Of a DNA stretch of 7,759 nucleotides, positions 1 to 4,902 are shown one piece after another. Origin of the DNA: an uncultured Phascolarctobacterium sp. GTDB taxonomy: Bacteria; Bacillota; Negativicutes; Acidaminococcales; Acidaminococcaceae. The stretch lies in contig URVO01000063.1 in assembly GCA_900551335.1 (NCBI GenBank), positions 1-7,759 of the forward strand, written 5' to 3'. The notes under the pieces were generated by a model. It did no database searches. It was not told the DNA's origin and saw only the letters and a list, made by a program, of their open reading frames with translations. Numbering within the stretch: the stretch's first letter is position 1; the number at the start of each line of letters is the position of its first letter. Position numbers and translations under genes: made by a program.

Positions 1-21
1 TTTTTGTCAACAAGAAATTAT

Positions 22-52
22 AAAAAAACCGAGGCAGTATAAAACCGCCTCG
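22..52 (-). terminator. Intrinsic terminator of the malic enzyme-fumarase operon
   Basis: Read on the minus strand, an 8-bp stem (CGAGGCGG with CTGCCTCG, including one G-U pair; arms 45-52 and 30-37) closes a 7-nt loop. It is followed by two G and a run of seven T (28 down to 22). It begins 15 bases after the stop codon of the fumarase beta gene, where a rho-independent terminator for the operon is expected. On the plus strand the A-C mismatch and the lack of a T run make it a poor terminator, so it is assigned to the minus strand only. Confidence 0.88.
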
Positions 53-67
53 ATTATGTAAACAATG

Positions 68-631
68 TTACTCTTTACTATATTTCGCAATACCTTCTTT
101 ATAGAAGTCATTGCCTTCGCTGTCAATGCAGACAATTGCAGGGAAATCCTCAACCTCATATTTGCGGATAGCCTCCGGTCCGAGGTCCTCATAAGCAATC
201 ATCGTCTCGCTCTTGATAGACTGCGTGATAACCGCTGCAGCACCGCCGACAGCAACAAAATAAACTGCGCCGTGCTTTTTGCAGGCATCAATAACCTCTT
301 GGCTGCGCAGACCCTTGCCAATCATGCCGCGCATACCCTGCTCAATCATCGTCGGCGTGTATTTGTCCATGCGGCCGCTCGTGGTCGGGCCGGCACTGCC
401 GACAACCTCGCCCGGTTTAGCCGGAGTCGGGCCAACGTAGTAGATAACATTATTGGTCAAATCCAGCGGCAGCTTTTCGCCACGCTGCAAAGCTTCATAA
501 AGACGCTTATGTGCAGCGTCACGCGCCGTATAAATCGAGCCGCTGATGCGCACTACGTCGCCAGCATGCAGGTCTTTAATCGTTTCCGCAGACAGCGGAG
601 CATTGATATATTTGATTACTGCTTCACTCAT
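68..631 (-). CDS. fumB: Fumarate hydratase class I, beta subunit
   Basis: This is the C-terminal-type subunit of a two-subunit class I fumarase, which with the alpha subunit reversibly hydrates fumarate to L-malate in the cytoplasm. The 187-aa product carries family motifs: TARDAAHKR (35-43), GPTTSGRMD (81-89), IGKG (104-107) and the YEDLGPEAIRKYEVEDFP block (147-164). Length matches the usual 180-200 aa. The start is ambiguous. An ATG four codons upstream (ending at 643) lies directly against AGAAGGG with almost no spacing. I prefer the ATG at 631 because its spacing is workable and the protein then begins like other family members (MSEAVIKYI...). The gene follows the alpha gene after about 75 bases and is the last gene of the operon. 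The related L-tartrate dehydratase beta subunit (TtdB) cannot be excluded by sequence, but the malic enzyme neighbour favours fumarase. Confidence 0.93.
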   Translation of the reverse strand: MSEAVIKYINAPLSAETIKDLHAGDVVRISGSIYTARDAAHKRLYEALQRGEKLPLDLTNNVIYYVGPTPAKPGEVVGSAGPTTSGRMDKYTPTMIEQGMRGMIGKGLRSQEVIDACKKHGAVYFVAVGGAAAVITQSIKSETMIAYEDLGPEAIRKYEVEDFPAIVCIDSEGNDFYKEGIAKYSKE

Positions 632-706
632 GTTATGGTTCATCCCTTCTATACAAATTACTGTTAGTAATATCTTTTCTCTGCCTTAGCCATTATAGTT
701 GGTCTC

Positions 707-1552
707 TCAGATAGTAGCCTCAGCCTTACGTGCCTGATGGCAGTTCAAATTAACAGCGCACGGCATACCGCCGATATGCGTATGCGTAAACTCTACATTA
801 ACAGCCAGCGCCGTAGTGGTGCCGCCAAGACCGGAGGGACCAACGCCGGTCTTGTTGACAAGCTCCAGCAGCTCGTCCTCAAGCTTAGCATAGCGCTCGT
901 CCTTGTTATGGTCGCCAATATCGCGAGTCAGCGCATATTTTGCGAGGATAGCAGCACGCTCCATGTTGCCGCCAATGCCTACGCCAACGGTAATCGGCGG
1001 GCAGGGGTTCGGGCCTGCAGCACGAACGGTATCAACAACAAACTTTTTAATGCCTTCTACGCCGTCAGCAGGCTTGAGCATTTTCAACGCGCCCATGTTC
1101 TCGCTGCCGCAGCCCTTCGGGCAGAGAATGATATGTACCTTGTCGCCAGGAACAATCTTGGTATGAATAATAGCAGGAGTATTATCGCCGGAATTCTTGC
1201 GTTCAAAAACCGGGTCACCTACAGAGGATTTACGCAGATAGCCTTCGGTATAGCCCTTAGCTACGCCGGCATGCACTGCTTCGTACAAATCGCCGCCAAC
1301 GAAGTGTACCTCCTGGCCAATCTCCAGGAAAACAACAGCCAGACCAGTATCCTGGCACAGAGGCACAGCCTTTTCCTTAGCCAGCTCAAAATTTTCTACC
1401 AGCGTAGTCAAAATCTCGCGGCCAAGAGGAGATTCCTCGGTATTGATGGCGTTTTTGATTTTGTCCATCATCTGCTGCGGCAGATAATAGCAGGCATCCA
1501 TACATAATTTGGCAATAACATCAGTAACCTTGCTTACTTCAATATCTCTCAT
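707..1552 (-). CDS. fumA: Fumarate hydratase class I, alpha subunit (Fe-S)
   Basis: This is the iron-sulfur subunit of the two-subunit class I fumarase, 281 aa, the normal length for the TtdA/alpha family. Visible motifs are PLCQDTG (64-70), CPKGCGSEN (144-152), NPCPPITVGVGIGG (182-195) and NLNCHQARKA (268-277). The spacing of Cys66, Cys184 and Cys271 resembles the three [4Fe-4S] ligand positions known for single-chain class I fumarases, so these are the likely cluster ligands. Cys265 is an alternative to Cys271, and Cys144 and Cys148 are extra cysteines near the active site. The start is well supported: AGGAGG (1559-1564) sits 6 bases before the ATG. It begins 26 bases after the malic enzyme stop, so the two are surely co-transcribed. 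Oxygen sensitivity is expected from the class I cluster and fits an anaerobe. L-tartrate dehydratase alpha is the main alternative. Confidence 0.94.
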   Translation of the reverse strand: MRDIEVSKVTDVIAKLCMDACYYLPQQMMDKIKNAINTEESPLGREILTTLVENFELAKEKAVPLCQDTGLAVVFLEIGQEVHFVGGDLYEAVHAGVAKGYTEGYLRKSSVGDPVFERKNSGDNTPAIIHTKIVPGDKVHIILCPKGCGSENMGALKMLKPADGVEGIKKFVVDTVRAAGPNPCPPITVGVGIGGNMERAAILAKYALTRDIGDHNKDERYAKLEDELLELVNKTGVGPSGLGGTTTALAVNVEFTHTHIGGMPCAVNLNCHQARKAEATI

Positions 1553-1578
1553 ATTAATCCTCCTAAATCAGTGCGGGC

Positions 1579-2811
1579 TTATCTCCCAACACGTTTGGCA
1601 GTATTAGCTCTTACAACCTCAGGGTCAACAATCTTGCGTGCCAGACCGCTTTCGATAGCAACGCGGGCAACAGCCTCAGCAACAGCCGGAGCTACACGCG
1701 GATCGAAAGCATCAGGAACAACATAATCCTCACGCAGATCCTTTTCGTCAATCAAATCAGCGATAGCAAAAACTGCAGCAACCTTCATCTCTTCGGTGAT
1801 AGCACGCGCACGCACGTCGATAGCACCACGAAATACGCCCGGGAATACGGTTACGTTGTTAACCTGGTTCGGACGGTCGCTGCGGCCAGTACCGGCAACA
1901 GCAACACCAGCAGCCTTAGCCTCATCATAGCTTGTTTCCGGCACCGGATTAGCCAGCGCAAAAACAATAGCTTTTTCAGCCATGCTCTGCATGATTTCTT
2001 TAGTAAATACGTTCGGCGCAGATGCACCAATCAGAACGTCTGCACCCTTAGCAACGTCGGCCAGCGTACCCTGAACGCGCTCCTTGTTCGTCACAGTCGC
2101 CAGATAGCTCTGTACGCTGTCAAGCTGCGCATCAATGCCTTCATAGAGGGCGCCGAAGCGGTCAACCATGATAACATTCTTCGCGCCCATGTTTACGAGC
2201 AGGCGGCCAATCGCACTGCCTGCAGCGCCGCAGCCATTAACAACAAATTTTGCTTTAGCAATTTTTTTCTTTACAAAGCGCAGAGCGCCGAGCACAGCAG
2301 ACAGGCAGGCAATAGCTGTACCATGCTGGTCATCGTGGAATACAGGGATATCAGCGATTTCCTTCAGTCTGTTTTCAATCTCATAGCATTTCGGAGAAGA
2401 GATATCCTCCAGATTGATGCCTGCATAGTTAGGCTCCAGAATTTTTACCGTGCGGATAAATTCGTCCGAATCCTTGGTGCCCAGACATACAGGCACAGCG
2501 TCAACATCGCCGAAGGTTTTGAACAAAGCGGCCTTGCCTTCCATAACAGGCAATGCTGCCTCCGGACCGATATCGCCCAGACCAAGTACGCGCGTACCGT
2601 CGCTGATAATTGCTACCATGTTGCCACGGCAGGTATATTCAAAGGATAAATCCTTATTCTCTTTAATATCTTTGCAGGGTTCAGCTACGCCCGGGGTGTA
2701 GGCTACAGCCAAGTCATGACGTGTTGCAATAGGAACCTTAGTTGCAACAGCAATTTTGCCGTTATTTTCTAAATGCATTTTAATAGCTTCTTCACGCAGA
2801 GTCATTGTCAT
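1579..2811 (-). CDS. NAD-type malic enzyme (oxaloacetate-decarboxylating malate dehydrogenase)
   Basis: The enzyme oxidatively decarboxylates L-malate to pyruvate and CO2 in the cytoplasm. The 410-aa product has the compact bacterial malic-enzyme layout. The N-terminal malic domain carries YTPGVAEPC (38-46, catalytic Tyr38), [20 protein letters not shown] (79-98, probable catalytic Lys93), EDISSPKC (135-142) and the metal-binding FHDDQHGT (158-165). It is followed by a Rossmann domain with GCGAAG (193-198), ANPVPE (287-292) and [13 protein letters not shown] (308-320). Asp217, at the end of the second Rossmann strand (IMVDR), suggests NAD rather than NADP, but this is inference. The usual aromatic residue in SD-x-PNQ is Arg313 here. 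The start at 2811 has GGAGGGAG (2820-2827) 8 bases upstream; an in-frame ATG two codons later is less well spaced. It is the first gene of the operon with the fumarase genes, so fumarate can be routed to pyruvate with NADH formation, or the reverse. Confidence 0.94.
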   Translation of the reverse strand: MTMTLREEAIKMHLENNGKIAVATKVPIATRHDLAVAYTPGVAEPCKDIKENKDLSFEYTCRGNMVAIISDGTRVLGLGDIGPEAALPVMEGKAALFKTFGDVDAVPVCLGTKDSDEFIRTVKILEPNYAGINLEDISSPKCYEIENRLKEIADIPVFHDDQHGTAIACLSAVLGALRFVKKKIAKAKFVVNGCGAAGSAIGRLLVNMGAKNVIMVDRFGALYEGIDAQLDSVQSYLATVTNKERVQGTLADVAKGADVLIGASAPNVFTKEIMQSMAEKAIVFALANPVPETSYDEAKAAGVAVAGTGRSDRPNQVNNVTVFPGVFRGAIDVRARAITEEMKVAAVFAIADLIDEKDLREDYVVPDAFDPRVAPAVAEAVARVAIESGLARKIVDPEVVRANTAKRVGR

Positions 2812-2839
2812 AAAAAATTCTCCCTCCAGAGTTTTTAAT

Positions 2840-2849
2840 AGTGTACACT
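2840..2849. promoter_or_regulatory. 10-bp palindrome at the operon start site (candidate operator)
   Basis: AGTGTACACT is a perfect palindrome lying immediately downstream of the predicted -10 box, across the expected transcription start of the malic enzyme operon. A repressor or redox regulator bound here would block initiation. It does not match a Rex or catabolite-response consensus that I can recognise, and 10 bp can occur by chance. Confidence 0.3.
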
Positions 2850-2850
2850 T

Positions 2851-2879
2851 ATTGTATATTAAACTACCCTATTTTGCAA
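2851..2879 (-). promoter_or_regulatory. Sigma-A promoter of the malic enzyme-fumarase operon
   Basis: On the minus strand TTGCAA (2879-2874) is followed after exactly 17 bases by TACAAT (2856-2851), predicting a start near 2844. This leaves a leader of about 33 bases before the malic enzyme ATG. No terminator is visible between the upstream ATPase gene and this promoter, so read-through from that gene may add to expression. Confidence 0.7.
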
Positions 2880-2945
2880 GAACAATTTCGTATATTCTAC
2901 GTTATTTCTAACTTGTTTCAGAAGATTTTTTCACGACTAACACAT

Positions 2946-4337
2946 TTAGCGTGCTTCTGCCAGTAATTCAGGCAGATTATAAAGCAAAAGCTGCTCGTCC
3001 CGCGCAGCTTCGCTGCGCAGCTCCTCGCTGAACTCAGCGCGCGACAGCAGCGCGTAATAGCATTCGCCATAGTCGGCAAACAGGTCGCGCTTAGCACGCA
3101 GCTCAGCCAATGCTTGCACGTCGCTCTTTTCCTGCTCCCACAGACAGGACGCCAGCAGTACCCTGCGTCCCTCATCCGTAAAAACGAGGTCGACGCTCTG
3201 CTGCAGGCGCAGGCGCGGGTTCAAGCCCCACCACGTACCGTTTTGCACAGGCACGAAAGGCAAGCGTCCCTGACTCGCTTCATGACGCAGAAACTGCTGG
3301 CAGATATCGCGGAACGGCCCTTGCTGCATATACGCGTCCAGACCACGCGCCACCTGCTGTACGGCCTGCTCGCTCCGCCCCAGCGTAATCACGCCCTGCA
3401 GCGTAAAAACAAAGTGATACCAAAAATAATAGTGGTTATCCTTGATAACATACTGCGTCTTTTTACTGCGGCGTGCATCCTCACCGACAGGGCAGATGCG
3501 CTCCAAAAGATGCAGGCTGCACAGCGTGCGCAAGTAGCAGTTCAGCGTATTCGGCGCCACCTCGAGCGTCGCCGCAATCTCGTTCATGCGCGTCACGCCC
3601 TGCGCCACCGTCAGCATAATCGAATTATACAGCGTCAGCTCGCGCAGCTCCTGCTTAAGCAAAAGCAGCGTCGCATTATAGAAAAAGCCGCTCGGACGCA
3701 GATACAGCTGCTCCAAATTTTCCAGCAGCGTCAGTCTGCTGTCCACCAGCGCCAGATACTGCGGCGCACCGCCAAGGCAGGCGTACAGCACCAGCTTCTC
3801 CTCATCGCTGAAGCCGTCCAGCAGCTGCGCGGCCTCATAATAAGGCAGCGGCCCCAGCGCCACGACAGCACCCAAAAGCCCTGCCAGCGGACTTTTCGCG
3901 CTCATCAGACCGCCCTCCATAAAGCTGAACTGACTGCTGCTTATAAGCACCATGATGCGCTCCGCGCCCTCTGTCTGCGCCAGCGTGCGCAGCGCAGCGC
4001 ACACAGCAGTATGCGCCAGATGATAGAATTCATCTAGTACAAGCACAAAGCGCTGCTCCTCGTTGTGCTGCGCCAACAGCGTAAAGGCCTCCTCCCAGCT
4101 CGTCGCAGCTGCCGCCTGCGGCAGCAGTGCGGCAAGCTGCTTCGTGAAGCTGCGCACGTTGAGCACATCGCCCGCCTCCAGCGCCGTGAAATGCAGGCCA
4201 TTTTTGTCACGTAAGAACTCCTGCAGCAGCGTCGTCTTGCCCATGCCGCTGCGTCCATAGACGGCGGCCAGCGCAAAGCCAGGCTTGCGATACAGCTCCT
4301 CAAGCGTGTGTAAATCCTTCTCTCTGCCTACAAGCAT
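2946..4337 (-). CDS. AAA-type ATPase with winged helix and DUF234-like C-terminus
   Basis: This is a member of the archaeal-ATPase-like AAA family found in bacteria and archaea, often with a DUF234 C-terminal domain; physiological role unknown. The 463-aa protein begins with MLVGREKDL, typical of the family. It has Walker A GRSGMGKT (28-35, Lys34), Walker B VLVLDEF (98-104, Asp102/Glu103) and a sensor-like ISSSQ (132-136). A winged-helix segment (about 234-285, with MNEIAATLEVAPNTLNCYLRTL) and a C-terminal domain from about 340 follow. In that domain GTWWG (367-371) and VDLVF (382-386) resemble the restriction-like nuclease fold of DUF234, but the usual E-x-K is replaced by Ser-Cys-Leu (397-399), so nuclease activity is unlikely. 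The start at 4337 is chosen because AGGAGG (4343-4348) precedes it by 5 bases; a longer frame opens at 4364 but lacks a ribosome site. It has its own promoter and a large palindrome upstream. No signal peptide or membrane span is seen. Confidence 0.85.
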   Translation of the reverse strand: MLVGREKDLHTLEELYRKPGFALAAVYGRSGMGKTTLLQEFLRDKNGLHFTALEAGDVLNVRSFTKQLAALLPQAAAATSWEEAFTLLAQHNEEQRFVLVLDEFYHLAHTAVCAALRTLAQTEGAERIMVLISSSQFSFMEGGLMSAKSPLAGLLGAVVALGPLPYYEAAQLLDGFSDEEKLVLYACLGGAPQYLALVDSRLTLLENLEQLYLRPSGFFYNATLLLLKQELRELTLYNSIMLTVAQGVTRMNEIAATLEVAPNTLNCYLRTLCSLHLLERICPVGEDARRSKKTQYVIKDNHYYFWYHFVFTLQGVITLGRSEQAVQQVARGLDAYMQQGPFRDICQQFLRHEASQGRLPFVPVQNGTWWGLNPRLRLQQSVDLVFTDEGRRVLLASCLWEQEKSDVQALAELRAKRDLFADYGECYYALLSRAEFSEELRSEAARDEQLLLYNLPELLAEAR

Positions 4338-4342
4338 AAAAC

Positions 4343-4348
4343 CCTCCT
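4343..4348 (-). promoter_or_regulatory. Ribosome binding site fixing the ATPase start
   Basis: AGGAGG on the minus strand ends 5 bases before the ATG at 4337. It lies inside the reading frame if the upstream ATG at 4364 is used, so it decides for the shorter 463-aa product. Confidence 0.85.
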
Positions 4349-4390
4349 TTCCAGCAAAATACATCCATAAAATTTCGTCAAAAGCTTTTC

Positions 4391-4433
4391 ATTTAATCGT
4401 ATCGCGATTATTATTATCACGTTACGATTAAAT
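4391..4433. promoter_or_regulatory. 43-bp imperfect palindrome, probable operator of the ATPase gene
   Basis: The outer arms are a perfect 11-bp inverted repeat: ATTTAATCGTA (4391-4401) against TACGATTAAAT (4423-4433). Over the full 21-base arms 18 positions pair. Inside are two possible sites of the form TAATCG-N5-CGATTA: a perfect one at 4394-4410 and an imperfect one at 4414-4430. The element covers the -10 box and expected start of the minus-strand promoter at 4432-4460, 54 bases upstream of the ATPase start codon. This position fits repressor control. Which protein binds is unknown; the winged helix of the ATPase itself is one candidate. There is no T run, so it is not a terminator. Confidence 0.6.
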
Positions 4434-4460
4434 TATGATACGCCTTACGGTAAAAAGCAA
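4432..4460 (-). promoter_or_regulatory. Candidate sigma-A promoter of the ATPase gene
   Basis: On the minus strand TTGCTT (4460-4455) and CATAAT (4437-4432) are separated by 17 bases, predicting a start near 4425 inside the large palindrome and a leader of roughly 88 bases. Both boxes are imperfect, but spacing and overlap with the palindrome support the call. Confidence 0.45.
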
Positions 4461-4471
4461 GAGAAAAAGAA

Positions 4472-4518
4472 AAACGCTTACAACGTAAGATTTCACTTTC
4501 TGTTCGTTGTAAGCGTTT
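4472..4518. terminator. Strong bidirectional terminator hairpin, left border of the toxin-like module
   Basis: AAACGCTTACAACG (4472-4485) pairs perfectly with CGTTGTAAGCGTTT (4505-4518), a 14-bp stem with a 19-nt loop. On the plus strand it continues into GTTTTTT, on the minus strand into TTCTTTTTC, so both directions can stop here. On the minus strand it would end read-through antisense RNA before the ATPase promoter. Its right arm contains the -35 box of the toxin-like gene promoter. Confidence 0.75.
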
Positions 4519-4535
4519 GTTTTTTATGCTAAAAT
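4507..4535 (+). promoter_or_regulatory. Sigma-A promoter of the 35-codon toxin-like gene
   Basis: TTGTAA (4507-4512) and TAAAAT (4530-4535) are 17 bases apart. The -10 is preceded by TGC, an extended -10 motif. The predicted start is A4543, giving an 87-base leader before the ATG. Confidence 0.7.
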
Positions 4536-4542
4536 ATTTTTT

Positions 4543-4577
4543 AGGTACTCCATAACGGTAGGCGGTTAACCCTCTAG
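4543..4577 (+). repeat. Leader repeat, left copy: start of toxin-like mRNA
   Basis: The segment begins AGGTACTCC (4543-4551), contains GGCGGTTA (4561-4568) and ends in CCCTCTAG (4570-4577). An inverted, shortened copy lies at 4785-4811, so the 5' ends of both convergent RNAs have nearly the same sequence. CCCTCTAG can pair with CTAAGAGGG (4611-4619) with one bulged A, covering the Shine-Dalgarno. GGCGGTTA is perfectly complementary to TAACCGCC (4735-4742) at the stop codon. Confidence 0.6.
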
Positions 4578-4629
4578 GTCTACGTACTTCAGCTTATTGA
4601 AAATATGCAGCTAAGAGGGGGTGAGGCCC

Positions 4630-4737
4630 ATGTTAACTTTAGATAACCTTATCTCAGTCATCAGCTTATGTCTGACATCACTGGGTATTGGTATTACTAT
4701 TGGTTACGCATTAGGCCAAATTCACGCAAAAAAGTAA
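4630..4737 (+). CDS. Small hydrophobic peptide, putative type I (holin-like) toxin
   Basis: This 35-residue ORF starts at ATG 4630 and ends at TAA 4735-4737. The peptide has a short N-terminus with one acidic residue (Asp5), one predicted membrane span (about 7-29) and a charged tail ending HAKK. The span contains the glycine zipper G21-xxx-G25-xxx-G29, an oligomerisation motif. The ribosome site AGGGGGTGA (4616-4624) differs from the ideal AGGAGGTGA by one base and lies 5 bases from the ATG, unusually strong for such a small gene. It has its own promoter, and the stop codon lies in the stem of its terminator. A convergent promoter makes an antisense RNA against the 3' end. Size, topology, strong initiation site and antisense RNA match type I toxins such as Fst, TxpA/BsrG and the putative holin-like toxins. 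Assignment to a named family needs a profile search. Toxicity is inferred, and a harmless small membrane protein is possible. Confidence 0.72.
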   Translation: MLTLDNLISVISLCLTSLGIGITIGYALGQIHAKK

Positions 4738-4770
4738 CCGCCCTGTCTGGAAAACGTGCGGTTACTTTTT
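4729..4770. terminator. Bidirectional terminator shared by the toxin-like mRNA and the antisense RNA
   Basis: AAAAAGTAACCGC (4729-4741) pairs perfectly with GCGGTTACTTTTT (4758-4770), a 13-bp stem with a 16-nt loop. The plus strand ends in five T and the minus strand in six T, so it terminates both convergent transcripts. The toxin stop codon (4735-4737) is inside the left arm, so ribosomes finishing translation would open the hairpin. Confidence 0.8.
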
Positions 4771-4784
4771 AACTAAACTATTCT

Positions 4785-4811
4785 GAGGACTAACCGTCTA
4801 TCGGAGTACCT
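4785..4811 (-). repeat. Leader repeat, right inverted copy: start of antisense RNA
   Basis: Read on the minus strand it begins AGGTACTCC (4811-4803), continues with CGGTTA (4796-4791) and ends with CCTC (4788-4785). It is the same order as the left copy at 4543-4577 with about 6 bases deleted. The flanking promoter sequences are not similar, so the match is confined to the transcribed leaders. Confidence 0.6.
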
Positions 4812-4823
4812 CTTTGTATTAAT

Positions 4824-4852
4824 AGTATATCATCAAGAATTTTTATTTGCAA
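4824..4852 (-). promoter_or_regulatory. Strong sigma-A promoter of the antisense RNA
   Basis: On the minus strand TTGCAA (4852-4847) is followed after 17 bases by TATACT (4829-4824). It is closer to consensus than the toxin promoter, as expected when an antitoxin RNA must be in excess. Confidence 0.75.
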
Positions 4853-4853
4853 G

Positions 4854-4890
4854 AGCAGGCGCAAGATTTCACATTTGCGTCTGCTTTTTT
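4854..4890 (+). terminator. Second plus-strand terminator beyond the antisense promoter
   Basis: AGCAGGCGCAA (4854-4864) pairs with TTGCGTCTGCT (4875-4885), 11 bp with one G-U pair, followed by a T run through 4890. On the minus strand the G-U becomes an A-C mismatch and no T run follows, so it mainly stops plus-strand transcription, for example toxin mRNA that reads past 4770. It lies 12 bases before the end of the broken VTT gene and may also give weak protection there. Confidence 0.65.
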
Positions 4891-4902
4891 ATAGCGCAGT
4901 CC

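Larger units (their letters stand above)
4728..4817 (-). ncRNA. Predicted antisense RNA (antitoxin) to the 3' end of the toxin-like mRNA
   Basis: From the strong minus-strand promoter at 4824-4852, transcription should begin near A4817 and stop at the shared terminator after T6 (4733-4728), giving about 90 nt. The RNA begins ACAAAGAGGTACTCC and ends in the terminator hairpin. It overlaps the sense mRNA by about 43 nt (the hairpin including the stop codon). Its CCUCA (minus strand, 4788-4784) could also pair with UGAGG (4622-4626) of the toxin Shine-Dalgarno region. No ORF of note is present in it. Boundaries are predictions. Confidence 0.6.

Noticed and set aside
4..9. TTGACA on the minus strand as a -35 box
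   Set aside because: The matching -10 would lie outside the window, so it cannot be judged.
65..667. Long plus-strand open frame opposite the fumarase beta gene
   Set aside because: Antisense shadow of a confidently identified gene, with no ribosome site or recognisable domain; the same holds for the plus-strand frames opposite fumarase alpha, the ATPase and recG.
2889..2901. CGTA-N5-TACG inverted repeat upstream of the malic enzyme promoter
   Set aside because: Only 4-bp arms in AT-rich DNA; too weak to call an operator or terminator.
3002..3018. GC-rich inverted repeat GCGCAG-CTTCG-CTGCGC
   Set aside because: It lies within the ATPase coding sequence in a region rich in Ala/Arg/Glu/Leu codons and has no T run; probably chance from codon composition.
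4434..4439. TATGAT as a plus-strand -10 box inside the ATPase control region
   Set aside because: No acceptable -35 at 16-18 bases upstream, and any transcript would meet the 4472-4518 terminator at once.
4543..4811. The inverted leader repeats as terminal inverted repeats of a MITE-like mobile element
   Set aside because: The repeats are imperfect, lie just inside two different promoters, have no visible target-site duplication, and fit transcribed leaders better.
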